64,000 nt of DNA, from assembly GCA_023433705.1 (NCBI GenBank), contig JAEYUC010000106.1, positions 1-64,000 of the forward strand, read 5' to 3'. The notes below the pieces were generated by a model. It did not search any database, was not told the origin of the DNA, and was given only the letters and a program-made list of their open reading frames with translations. The translations under genes were made by a program, and so were the position numbers. Below are positions 40,803 to 50,074 of this stretch, in pieces. The stretch comes from Pseudomonadota bacterium. GTDB lineage: Bacteria; Pseudomonadota; Gammaproteobacteria; Steroidobacterales; Steroidobacteraceae. The first letter of the stretch is position 1. Each line of letters opens with the position of its first letter.

Positions 40803-43800
40803 TTGACGAGAACGTTGTTATTTGCGGCGCTTCTCATTGTGCCGGCGATTTCCGTGGCGCAGGTCACGGCGCCCGGCACGGTGGTCCGCAACGTCGGCAG
40901 CGTCGCTTACGAGCACTCGGGCTCGGCGGCGCAGACCGTCCTTTCCAACGAAGTGCGGCTGGCTGTCGAACCGTTGCCGTCGCGCGCCGCGATCCGGCTC
41001 GCGCGCTACGAGGCGGCCAGCCAGAGCTCGTTCCCCGCGGGCCCGACGCAGTGCCGGATGGGCACCGCGTTCACCGCACTCGGAGCGCCGGCCCCGCAGG
41101 GCGCCGGCGCGCTCGATCCCCTGTCTCCGATTCCCCTGGCGGAGACCACTGTCGCCCATGCGGGCGACCCCATTTTCGTCAGCGTCGTCGATCTCGACCG
41201 CAATCGCGACGCGGGCGTGATCGACACCGTCGACGTGCGCGTGAGCGCGCGCGCGACCGGTGACGCGGAGGTGCTGCGGCTCTCCGAAACCGGCCCGGAC
41301 ACCGGCGTGTTCGTCGGTTACATCCAGACGGCGACCAACGCGGCCGCCGAGGATTGCGCGCTGCAGGTCGAGCGCAATTCGCAACTGGACGCGACCTACT
41401 TCGATCCGGTGGACGAGACCGACGTGGTCGCGGCCGATGCGCTGGTCGATCCCTACGGTCTCGTGTTCGATTCGCAGACCGGCGCGCCCGTCGACGGCGC
41501 GCGCGTGCGGCTGATCAACGTCGCGACGGGTCTCGCCGCCGAGGTGTTCGGCGACGACGGCGTGAGCCGCTATCCGAGTGAGATGATCACGGGCCAGCCG
41601 GTCACCGACCAGGGCGGCACGCAATACAACATGCCGGTGGGCGTGTTCCGCTTCCCGCTGGTCGCGCCCGGCAGCTATCGACTCGAGGTCCTGCCGCCGG
41701 GTAGTTTCACGTTTCCCTCGCAGCGCACGATTCCGGATCTGCAGACGCTGCCCGGCGCGCCGTTCCATCTGCAACAGGGTTCGTTCGGCAACTCATTCGT
41801 CGTGACCGCGGCGCCGGGCGTCGCCGTCGACGTGCCACTCGATCCGTCCGGCGAATCGCTGCTGCTGCGCAAGAGCGCCGGTCAGCAGATCGCGACCACG
41901 GGCGACTTCGTGCAGTACACGCTCACCCTGCGCAACAACAGCGAGTCGGGCGCGTTCGGCAACGTCCAGGTCGTCGACCGCCTGCCGGCGGGTGCCCGTT
42001 TCCGCGCAGGTTCGCTGCGCCTCAACGGCGCGCGCATCGCCGACCCGCAAATCGCGCCGGACGGATCGAGCTTCACCTATCTGCATCCGTCGCTTGCGCT
42101 CGGCGAATCGATCGAGCTGCGCTACGTGGTCGAGTTCACCATAGCGATGCGCGGCATGAAGGACGCGATCAACACCGCGCAGGCCATCGCGCCCGGCAAC
42201 GTGCGCTCGAACGAGGCGCGGTCGCTCGTGCGCATGAACGAAGAATTGTTCTCGCGGCAGGGCTTCATCGTCGGCCGCGTGTTCGAAGGCGCGTGCGACG
42301 TCGATGGCCGAGAAGCCCCGGGCGTCGCCAATGTGCGCGTCTATCTGGAGGACGGCCGTTACGGTGTCACCGACGAGAATGGCCGCTTCCACTTCGAAGG
42401 CCTCGAGCCCGGCACGCACACCGTGCAGCTCGACACGCTCACGATTCCCGACTACCTCGAACTCGCGCCCTGCGAGCGCATGGGCCAGGCGGGTCGCGGA
42501 TATTCGCGGTTCGTCGAGTTGCGCCCGGGCACGTTGTGGCGCAGCGACTTCGTGTTGCGCGAGAAGGCCGCGCCCACCGGCGACGTCGCGTTCGATTTCC
42601 GCTCCGAGCTGCTGCCCGATCCGGACGGCGAAGGCCTGGCCGCGCACGAGGCGCGCGTCGAGGTCAACGGCGTGATGACGGGCAACATGCGTGTGATGGT
42701 GATGCTGCCCGACGGTTTCGAATACGTGGCGGGCAGCGCCACGGTGGACGGCGGCAAGGTGACGGACGCGCGCGAGCAGGTCGAGGGCCTGGGCAGTCCG
42801 GTCGTCAGCGTGGCGAATGGCGCGGTCGTCGCGCGGCTGGGCGAGCTGGCCGCGGGCTCGAAGCGCACGTTCCGCTTCGAAACCCGCGCGATGCCGTCGG
42901 CTGGCGGTGAGCTCGCGGTGCGCGCCGCGGTGCTGTTCGATTCGCCCGCGAAGTCCGGACTACGGACGGAGCCGATCGAATCGAGGCTCAGCCGTGGCTC
43001 GGCGCGTTACAGCCGTTCGCAATTCACGTTCGCGCCGCGCTTCGACGTGATGAAGACCGAGCTGCTGCCGTCCGACGAGTCGGCGCTGCGCGCGCACATC
43101 GATGCGTGGCGCGGCGCGCGCGACATCACGATCCGCGCCGTGGGTCACGCCGACTCGCAGCCGATCTCGGGCCGCAGGCGCGCCGTGTTCCCCGACAACC
43201 ATGCGTTGTCCGAGGCGCGTGCCCGCACCGTGGCCGAATACCTCGCGCGCGCGCTCAACGTTCCCGACTCGCGCGTGCAGGTGATCGGCCGCGGCGCCGA
43301 CGAGCCGCTCGCGACCGGCAATGACGCGGCGAGTCACGCGGCCAATCGCCGCGTCGACATCGTCATCGAAGGCTCGCGTTTCGAGGCGAACGCGCCGCTC
43401 GAGCTCGCGCATGCGGGCGGCGCGACGCAACGCATCGACACGACGGGCATCGTGTTGCGCGGTCCCGGCGCCGCGGTGTCGCGCAACCTGCGCAAGACCG
43501 CGCGCGAGAACTCGCCGGCGCCCGCGGCCTACGATCTCGCGACGCTCACGCCGGGTATTCGCTGGCTCACGCCCGAGGACGATGCGACGCCCGCCATTGC
43601 TTCGATCAAGATCGCGATCCAGCACGAGCCCGGCCAGAAGGCAGAGCTCTCCATCAATGACCGCGCCGTCAACGCGCTCAACTACGACGGCGTCGCGCTC
43701 AACCCGGCGAACACGGTGGCGCTGAGCCGCTGGCGCGGCGTGGACCTCTCGGACGGCGACAACACGCTCGCGGCGCGCATTTTCGACGCCGATGGCAACC

Positions 43801-46643
43801 TGGTCTGGCAGCAGCAACGCGTCGTGCACTACGGCGGCGGCCCGGTGCGTGCCGAGGTGGACAAGGAAGCCTCCAGGCTGGTCGCGGACGGCCGCACGCG
43901 TCCGGTCATCGCGCTGCGCATGTTCGACCAGTACGGCAAGGCGGCGCGCGTCGGTACGATCGCGACGTTCAACATCGACTCACCGTACCGGTCCTGGTGG
44001 GAAGTCGAGCAGCTCGACAACAACCAGATCCTCGCCACCGGCTCGCAGCAGCCGCAGATCGAAGTGGGCGAGGGGGGCCTCGCGCTGATCGAGCTCGAGC
44101 CGACGACGGTCGCGGGCAACGCGATCCTGCGCGTGCGCTTCAACGAGCGGCAGAGCGACGAATACAAGGTGTGGCTCGCCCCCGCCGCGCGCGACTGGAT
44201 CCTGGTCGGCATCGCCGAGGGCACGGCCGCGTACAACACGATCAGCGGCAACATGGAAACCGCGAGCGCCGCGGACCGCGAGGAAGGGTTCGAGCAGGAC
44301 GGGCGCGTCGCGTTCTTCGCGAAGGGCCGCATCAAGGGCGACTTCCTGCTGACGATGGCCTACGATTCCGCGCGCGAGAAGCAGGTCGCGCGCGATCGTA
44401 TCCGCGGCGCCATCGAGCCGGACCGCTACTATCTACTCTACGGTGACGGCACGGAGCAGCGCTTCGAGGCCGCGACGCAGGGCAAGTTGTATCTCAAGAT
44501 CGAGCGCCGCCAGTTCGTCGCCCTGTTCGGCGATTTCGACACCGGCTTCACGGTCACGGAGCTCACGAAATACAACCGCAGCCTCTCCGGCCTGCGCAGC
44601 GACTTCGGCGGGGAGCGCCTGCAGGTGTCGGGATTCGCGGCTCGCACCGACACGGGCCTGGTGCAGGACGAGCTGCCCGGCGATGGCACGTCCGGCCTGT
44701 ATCGCCTGTCCCGGTCGCCCATCGTGATCGGCTCGGACAAGCTGCGCATCGAGGTGCGCGACCGGTTCGAGATCACGCGAACCATCGAATCGCGCGAGCT
44801 GTCGCGTTTCATCGACTACGACCTCGACTACGAACGCGGCACGATCTTCTTCAAGCAGCCCGTGCCGAGCCGCGACCTCGATCTCAACCACGTCTTCATC
44901 GTCGCGGACTACGAAGTGCGCACGGGCGGCGACGACGAGACGGCGGCCGGCCTGCGCGTCGCGGGCAAGTTCGCCGCCGACAAGCTCGAGATCGGCGCGA
45001 ACGCGATCTTCGAAGGCGCGGCGTCTGGCGACACGAAGGTCGTCGGCGGCGATCTCACCTGGCGCATCACGCCCGAGACGCGGGTGCGCGCCGAGATCGC
45101 GCGCTCGCAGTCGGACGACCTGGCGCGTCCGGATTCCTCGAACGCGTGGCTCGTCGAAGGCAAACACGTCTCGGAGAAACTCGAGGCACGTGCCTGGGCG
45201 CGCGAAGTCGACAACGGCTTCGGCGTGGGCCAGCAGCTCACCGCTGACACCGGCACGCGAGCTGGCGGCGTCGATGCGCGCTACAAGTTCAACGACCAGT
45301 TCTACCTGAGCGGCGAAGTGCAGCACCAGACCGTGCTCGCGAGCGATGCGAAGCGCCTGCTCGTGAGCACCGACCTGCGCATGCAGCGCGGCATCTACAA
45401 CGCGGGTGCGGGCGTGCGGCATGTCGCGGACGAAGACGCGAGCGGCGACGATCGCGTGTCCGACCAGGCCTTTGTCACCGCGAGCGTCGACCTCTTCGAA
45501 GGCATGTTCACGCTGCGCGGCACGGCCGACACGACGCTCGGCGGCCACGACGCGAGCGTCGATTATCCGGCGCGCAGCGTCATCGGCCTCGATTACCGGC
45601 TCAGCGGCGACACCTCGCTGTTCGTCGAATACGAGCGCTCCGAGGGCGACCAGATCGAGGCGGACGTCACGCGCTTCGGCGTGCGCACGCGCCCGTGGGA
45701 ACGCACGCAGGTGAATTCGAGCATCAGCACGCAGGCCACCGAATCCGGACCGCGGACCTTTGCGAACTTCGGCCTCACACAGGGCTTCGAATGGCGCGAG
45801 CACTGGGCTTTCGACGTCGGCGTCGATCAGACGAACACGCTGCGCGGGCCGGATCTCGAGCCGCTGAATCCCAACGCGCCGCTGGCGTCGGGGTCGATGA
45901 CGGAAGACTTCTTCGCGGCCTTCGTCGGCGCGTCGTACCGCCGCGAGTTGTGGCAGTTCACGAGTCGTCTCGAACACCGCAACTCGGACACGGAAGAGCG
46001 CTGGAGCTCGACCACCGGCTGGTATCGCGAGCCGATCGAAGGCCACGCGATGTCGGTGTCGCTGCAGGCCTTCGACGCGAGCGCGTTGACGGGCGATGCG
46101 ACCTCGGCCATCGGCCGCTTCGCCTGGGCGTTCCGCCCGGATTCGAGCAAGTGGATCGTCTTCGACCGCTTCGAGATGAAATACGACGAGGAGCGGCGCG
46201 CCCTCGCGGCGAGTGACTCGGCCCGGATCGTCAACAACCTGCACGCCAACTGGCAGCTGAACCCGAACCTGCAGCTCGGCCTGCAGTATGGCGCGCGTTA
46301 CGTCGCGAGCACGTTCGACGGCGACCAGTATGCCGGCATCTCGGACATCCTGGGCTTCGACCTGCGCCGCCAGCTCTCGCGCCGCTTCGACCTGGGTGTG
46401 CATGCCGCGGCGCTGCATTCCTGGGAATCGAGCCTCGTGGACTACAGCATGGGATTCGATGTGGGCGTCACGCTCGCGAAGAACATGTGGATCTCGCTGG
46501 GCTACAACTTCGCCGGGTTCCGGGACAGCGACTTCTCGGCCAGCCGCCACACGGCGCAGGGCCCGTACCTCAAGATCCGCATCAAGGCGGACCAGGATAC
46601 TTTCAAGGATTTGAGCCTCGACAGCCTGCGCCCGTCGCGCTAG
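40803..46643 (+). CDS. Giant DUF11 / OmpA / beta-barrel outer-membrane protein
   Basis: A 1946-residue exported protein. Signal peptide about 1-21 (LTRTLLFAALLIVPAISVAQ). N-terminal repeat-like unit (GTVVRNVGSVAYEHSG), a DUF11 unit about 355-470 (GDFVQYTLTLRNNSESGAFG), an SdrD-B-like unit about 490-560 (VYLEDGRYGVTDENGRFHFE), an OmpA peptidoglycan-binding domain about 735-860 (FDVMKTELLPSDESALRAHI ... SEARARTVAEYLAR ... NRRVDIVIEG), and from about 1130 to the end aromatic-rich strands like a large barrel (FIDYDLDYERGTIFFKQPVP; last strand GPYLKIRIKAD). I chose TTG 40803 because the signal peptide starts there; ATG 40653 would add 50 odd residues across a hairpin. Probably an anchored surface structure protein. 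Confidence 0.75.
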   Translation: MTRTLLFAALLIVPAISVAQVTAPGTVVRNVGSVAYEHSGSAAQTVLSNEVRLAVEPLPSRAAIRLARYEAASQSSFPAGPTQCRMGTAFTALGAPAPQGAGALDPLSPIPLAETTVAHAGDPIFVSVVDLDRNRDAGVIDTVDVRVSARATGDAEVLRLSETGPDTGVFVGYIQTATNAAAEDCALQVERNSQLDATYFDPVDETDVVAADALVDPYGLVFDSQTGAPVDGARVRLINVATGLAAEVFGDDGVSRYPSEMITGQPVTDQGGTQYNMPVGVFRFPLVAPGSYRLEVLPPGSFTFPSQRTIPDLQTLPGAPFHLQQGSFGNSFVVTAAPGVAVDVPLDPSGESLLLRKSAGQQIATTGDFVQYTLTLRNNSESGAFGNVQVVDRLPAGARFRAGSLRLNGARIADPQIAPDGSSFTYLHPSLALGESIELRYVVEFTIAMRGMKDAINTAQAIAPGNVRSNEARSLVRMNEELFSRQGFIVGRVFEGACDVDGREAPGVANVRVYLEDGRYGVTDENGRFHFEGLEPGTHTVQLDTLTIPDYLELAPCERMGQAGRGYSRFVELRPGTLWRSDFVLREKAAPTGDVAFDFRSELLPDPDGEGLAAHEARVEVNGVMTGNMRVMVMLPDGFEYVAGSATVDGGKVTDAREQVEGLGSPVVSVANGAVVARLGELAAGSKRTFRFETRAMPSAGGELAVRAAVLFDSPAKSGLRTEPIESRLSRGSARYSRSQFTFAPRFDVMKTELLPSDESALRAHIDAWRGARDITIRAVGHADSQPISGRRRAVFPDNHALSEARARTVAEYLARALNVPDSRVQVIGRGADEPLATGNDAASHAANRRVDIVIEGSRFEANAPLELAHAGGATQRIDTTGIVLRGPGAAVSRNLRKTARENSPAPAAYDLATLTPGIRWLTPEDDATPAIASIKIAIQHEPGQKAELSINDRAVNALNYDGVALNPANTVALSRWRGVDLSDGDNTLAARIFDADGNLVWQQQRVVHYGGGPVRAEVDKEASRLVADGRTRPVIALRMFDQYGKAARVGTIATFNIDSPYRSWWEVEQLDNNQILATGSQQPQIEVGEGGLALIELEPTTVAGNAILRVRFNERQSDEYKVWLAPAARDWILVGIAEGTAAYNTISGNMETASAADREEGFEQDGRVAFFAKGRIKGDFLLTMAYDSAREKQVARDRIRGAIEPDRYYLLYGDGTEQRFEAATQGKLYLKIERRQFVALFGDFDTGFTVTELTKYNRSLSGLRSDFGGERLQVSGFAARTDTGLVQDELPGDGTSGLYRLSRSPIVIGSDKLRIEVRDRFEITRTIESRELSRFIDYDLDYERGTIFFKQPVPSRDLDLNHVFIVADYEVRTGGDDETAAGLRVAGKFAADKLEIGANAIFEGAASGDTKVVGGDLTWRITPETRVRAEIARSQSDDLARPDSSNAWLVEGKHVSEKLEARAWAREVDNGFGVGQQLTADTGTRAGGVDARYKFNDQFYLSGEVQHQTVLASDAKRLLVSTDLRMQRGIYNAGAGVRHVADEDASGDDRVSDQAFVTASVDLFEGMFTLRGTADTTLGGHDASVDYPARSVIGLDYRLSGDTSLFVEYERSEGDQIEADVTRFGVRTRPWERTQVNSSISTQATESGPRTFANFGLTQGFEWREHWAFDVGVDQTNTLRGPDLEPLNPNAPLASGSMTEDFFAAFVGASYRRELWQFTSRLEHRNSDTEERWSSTTGWYREPIEGHAMSVSLQAFDASALTGDATSAIGRFAWAFRPDSSKWIVFDRFEMKYDEERRALAASDSARIVNNLHANWQLNPNLQLGLQYGARYVASTFDGDQYAGISDILGFDLRRQLSRRFDLGVHAAALHSWESSLVDYSMGFDVGVTLAKNMWISLGYNFAGFRDSDFSASRHTAQGPYLKIRIKADQDTFKDLSLDSLRPSR

Positions 46644-46651
46644 CGTGCCTC

Positions 46652-48616
46652 GTGGATCTGCAATTCGCATTCGGGCCCGAGGGCCCGCTGGCGCGTTCGC
46701 TCGCCGGCTTTTCTCCGCGCCGTTCCCAGCTCGCCATGGCGGGCCGGGTGGCGCTCGCGCTCGAGAATCGCGCGCCGCTCGTGGTGGAGGCGGGCACGGG
46801 TACGGGCAAGACCTTCGCGTACCTGGTGCCGGCGCTGCTGTCGGGCAAACGCGTGCTGATCTCCACCGGCACCCGCACCTTGCAGGACCAGCTCTTCAAC
46901 AAGGACCTGCCGCTGGTCGGCGGCGCCATCGGGGTGCCGGCGCACGTCGCGCTGCTCAAGGGGCGCTCTAACTATCTGTGTTCCTACCGGTTCCGGCAGC
47001 TCGCGGGGCAGCGCAGCCTGGCCGGCACGCGCGACCGCATGATCGGACGGCTGGAGCGCTGGTCGAAGATCACGAAAACGGGCGACATCGCCGAGGTACC
47101 GGACCTGGGCGACGCGCATCCGCTGACGCCGCAGATAACCTCGACGCGCGAGAACTGCCTCGGTAACCGCTGCCCGGACGTGGGCCGCTGCCACGTCATC
47201 GACGCGCGCCGCAAGGCGATCGAATCCGACATCGTGATCGTGAATCACCACCTGTTGCTCGCCGACCTCGCGCTGAAGGAGGACGGCTTCGGCGACCTGC
47301 TCGGCTCCGCGGACGCGGTCATCATCGACGAGGCGCACCAGATCCCGGACCTCGCGACGCAGTTCTTCGGCACGCGCTTCGGCAGCCGGCAGGCCGAGCA
47401 CCTGGTGCGCGATGCGCGCGCCGAGCTCACGCTGGCGCGTGCCTCCGCCGGCGCGGCTTCCGGAGAATTGGGCGCGGTCGAGCAGCGGCTCGCGGCGCTC
47501 GGCGACCTGCTGCGCGCGTCGCGCCCGGAATGGCATCGCGCCGACACGCCATTCGCGGATGCCGCCCAAGAATTGTCGAACGCGATGCGCGGGCTTGCCG
47601 CCGCGCTCAACGAAACGAGCCGCGAGCCCGGAGTCGCGCAATGCGCCGGGCGCGCCACGGAGCTGGCCGCGAGGCTCGACGAGATCGTGCACGCCGAGGA
47701 ACACGAAGGCGCGCGCAGCGTCGAGCTCACGCTGCGCGGTTTCTCGCTGAGCCTGCTGCCGTTCGACGTGGCGGGAAGATTCGCCTCGCTCACGGGCAGC
47801 ACGCGCGCCGCGTGGATCTTCACGTCGGCGACACTGTCGGTGGGCGAGGACTTCGCGCACTTCACGTCGCGGCTCGGACTCGGCGCGGCCGAGACGCTCG
47901 CGATCCCGAGTCCGTTCGATTTCGAATCGCAGGCGCTGCTCTATCTACCCGCCAGGCTGCCGGACCCGGCGAGCCCGGCGCACACGCCGGCCGTGATCGA
48001 CGTGGCGATGCCGCTCATCGAGGCGTCGGCGGGCGGCGCGTTCGTGTTGTTCACCAGTCACCGCGCGCTGCAGCGCGCCGCGCAGTTGATGCGGGAACGC
48101 TGGGTCGAGCTCGGCGACTTCCCGCTGCTCGTGCAGGGCGAGGCGCCGCGCGAATTCCTGCTGCGCCGTTTCCGCGAATCCGGCAACGCGGTGCTGCTCG
48201 GCACCGCGAGTTTCTGGGAGGGCGTGGACGTCAAGGGCGACGCGCTGCGCCTCGTGATCATCGAGAAGTTGCCGTTCGCTTCGCCCGACGACGCGCTGAC
48301 GAAGGCGCGCATCGAGCACCTCAAGACGACGGGCGGTAACGCATTCCGCGAGTACCAGCTTCCGGAAGCGGCGCTCGCGCTCAAGCAGGGCGTCGGCCGC
48401 CTGATCCGCAGCGAAACCGATCGCGGCGTGGTCGCGATCTGCGATCCACGCATCGTCGACAAACCGTATGGCCGCGTATTCCGCGGCTGCCTGCCGCCGA
48501 TGCCGGTGACGCGCATCGCGCTCGACGCGGAGAATTTCCTGCGGCGGATCGCGGGAGTCGCACCGGCGCCGTCGGTCGGATTCGTGCGTGAGCCGCTCGA
48601 TGGTGAGACCGCATGA
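46652..48616 (+). CDS. DinG/YoaA-family Fe-S helicase
   Basis: A 654-residue superfamily 2 helicase. Walker A EAGTGTGKT (residues 46-54), the iron-sulfur cysteines in NYLCSYRF, NCLGNRCPDVGRC, the DEAH-type box IIDEAHQ, and motif VI GVGRLIRSETDRG are all present. DinG/YoaA enzymes unwind DNA 5'-3' during repair and replication-transcription conflicts. YoaA versus DinG cannot be separated without alignment. GTG 46652 lies 8 bases after the surface gene. ATGA overlap with tsaB. Confidence 0.88.
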   Translation: MDLQFAFGPEGPLARSLAGFSPRRSQLAMAGRVALALENRAPLVVEAGTGTGKTFAYLVPALLSGKRVLISTGTRTLQDQLFNKDLPLVGGAIGVPAHVALLKGRSNYLCSYRFRQLAGQRSLAGTRDRMIGRLERWSKITKTGDIAEVPDLGDAHPLTPQITSTRENCLGNRCPDVGRCHVIDARRKAIESDIVIVNHHLLLADLALKEDGFGDLLGSADAVIIDEAHQIPDLATQFFGTRFGSRQAEHLVRDARAELTLARASAGAASGELGAVEQRLAALGDLLRASRPEWHRADTPFADAAQELSNAMRGLAAALNETSREPGVAQCAGRATELAARLDEIVHAEEHEGARSVELTLRGFSLSLLPFDVAGRFASLTGSTRAAWIFTSATLSVGEDFAHFTSRLGLGAAETLAIPSPFDFESQALLYLPARLPDPASPAHTPAVIDVAMPLIEASAGGAFVLFTSHRALQRAAQLMRERWVELGDFPLLVQGEAPREFLLRRFRESGNAVLLGTASFWEGVDVKGDALRLVIIEKLPFASPDDALTKARIEHLKTTGGNAFREYQLPEAALALKQGVGRLIRSETDRGVVAICDPRIVDKPYGRVFRGCLPPMPVTRIALDAENFLRRIAGVAPAPSVGFVREPLDGETA

Positions 48617-49296
48617 AGATCCTCGCGCTCGATACCGCGACCGAGGCCTGTTCGGTGTCGCTCGGCATCGGTGACCGTGTCATCGATCGCTACGTCGAAC
48701 TCGAACGCGGACACGCGGAACGATTGTTGCCGATGGTCGATGAAGTCCTCGCGGAAGGGGGGCTCACTCTGCGATCGCTCGATGCCATTGCTTTCGGGCG
48801 CGGGCCCGGTGGCTTCACGGGCGTGCGGCTCGCCGCGAGCGTTGCGCAGGGACTCGCGTTCGGCGCCGATCTCGGCGTGGTTCCGGTTTCGAACCTGGCT
48901 GCCGTCGCGCAGCGCGCTGCGCAGCTCGCGCCGGGCGCCGGGCAGGTGCTGGTCGTCAACGACGCGCGGATGCGCGAGGTCTATTGGGCATTGTTCCGGA
49001 CCGCAGGGGGCATGGCGACCGATGCCGAACACGTGAGTCCTGCCGCGTCGGTGGTACTACCTGCCGGCGGAGCTGTCGCGAAGAAATGGGTAGCGGCGGG
49101 CCGCGGCCTCAAGGTCTATCCGGAACTGGCGGAGCGCTGTGCCGGACAGGGCGCGGAAGTCCATCCGGACCTCCTGCCACGCGCGGCCGAGATCCTCGCC
49201 CTGGCCCGGCCGATCGTTGCTGCCGGAAAATTCCTGGATCCGGCCGAGGCATTGCCGGTGTATGTCCGGGATCGCGTCGCCGAGCCGTCTCGTTAA
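48613..49296 (+). CDS. tsaB: tRNA threonylcarbamoyladenosine biosynthesis protein TsaB
   Basis: A 227-residue ASKHA-fold protein that partners TsaD and TsaE in making t6A37 of tRNA. ILALDTATEACSVSL at the start and GRGPGGFTGVRLAASVAQGLA are the standard blocks. It is coupled to the upstream helicase by ATGA (48613-48616); yoaA-tsaB is a common gene order in Gammaproteobacteria. Confidence 0.92.
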   Translation: MKILALDTATEACSVSLGIGDRVIDRYVELERGHAERLLPMVDEVLAEGGLTLRSLDAIAFGRGPGGFTGVRLAASVAQGLAFGADLGVVPVSNLAAVAQRAAQLAPGAGQVLVVNDARMREVYWALFRTAGGMATDAEHVSPAASVVLPAGGAVAKKWVAAGRGLKVYPELAERCAGQGAEVHPDLLPRAAEILALARPIVAAGKFLDPAEALPVYVRDRVAEPSR

Positions 49297-49317
49297 TCAA
49301 ACTGCAATAGACTGCGG

Positions 49318-49335
49318 CTGTAATGCTCACGTCAT
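49318..49335 (+). promoter_or_regulatory. Pho-box-like site upstream of phoB
   Basis: CTGTAATGCTCACGTCAT has two PhoB half-sites (CTGTAAT, ACGTCAT) in the normal 11-base register and ends 18 bases before the phoB start. The pstS site at 57467 has the same layout. Autoregulation of phoBR by PhoB is well known. The match is partial. Confidence 0.5.
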
Positions 49336-49353
49336 GAAATCCCTGGGAATGTC

Positions 49354-50070
49354 GTGTCAGCAAACCCTTCAGCCAAACAGATCCTGGTCGTCGAGGACGA
49401 ACGTCCGATCCGCGAGATGATCGCCTTCGGCCTGCGCCGCGCGGGATTCGAAGTACGCGAGGCCGCGGATGCGCGCGCCGGCCGTGAAGCGGTCGCGAAC
49501 CGGCGGCCCGACCTGCTGCTGGTCGACTGGATGCTCCCGGACGTCAGCGGCCTCGAGTTCACGCGCGCACTCAAGCGCGATCGCGAGACCCGCGAGCTGC
49601 CCGTGATCATGCTCACCGCGCGCGCGGAGGAAGCCGACAAGATCGCGGGTCTCGAAGGCGGGGCGGACGACTACATCACGAAGCCGTTCTCGCCGCGCGA
49701 GTTGCTCGCGCGCATCAACGCGGTGCTGCGGCGGACGCTGCCAGCGGAAGGCGCGGACCGCGTGGAAATCGAAGGCCTCGTGCTCGAGCAGGCCAGCCAG
49801 CGCGTGAGCGTCGGCGAGCGCACCGTCGCGCTCGGTCCGACCGAGTACCGCATGCTGGCGTTCTTCATGACCCATCCCGAACGCGTCTACACGCGCGAGC
49901 AATTGCTCGACAGGGTCTGGGGCGGCAACGTGTACGTCGAGGAACGCACCATCGACGTTCACATCCGGCGACTGCGAAAAGCGCTCGAGGAGACCGGTCA
50001 TGACCGGCTCATCCAGACGGTGCGCGGCTCCGGCTACCGCTTTTCCTCGCGGCCACTCGAGGTCGTCTAG
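49354..50070 (+). CDS. phoB: Phosphate response regulator PhoB
   Basis: A 238-residue OmpR-family regulator. Receiver domain 1-125 with the phospho-acceptor Asp in LLLVDWMLPDVSG, Thr in MLTAR and Lys in YITKPFSP. The winged helix from about 140 ends VRGSGYRFS. The length and phoR/phoU/pst neighbours identify it as PhoB. GTG start (VSANPSAKQILVV). Followed after 4 bases by phoR. Confidence 0.93.
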   Translation: MSANPSAKQILVVEDERPIREMIAFGLRRAGFEVREAADARAGREAVANRRPDLLLVDWMLPDVSGLEFTRALKRDRETRELPVIMLTARAEEADKIAGLEGGADDYITKPFSPRELLARINAVLRRTLPAEGADRVEIEGLVLEQASQRVSVGERTVALGPTEYRMLAFFMTHPERVYTREQLLDRVWGGNVYVEERTIDVHIRRLRKALEETGHDRLIQTVRGSGYRFSSRPLEVV

Positions 50071-50074
50071 TCAG

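Noticed and set aside
44433..46670. 745-residue open frame on the minus strand, and similar long frames opposite the TonB receptor and other GC-rich genes.
   Set aside because: These mirror strongly coding plus-strand genes with high third-position GC, are arginine/alanine/valine-rich and have no motifs. They are shadows.
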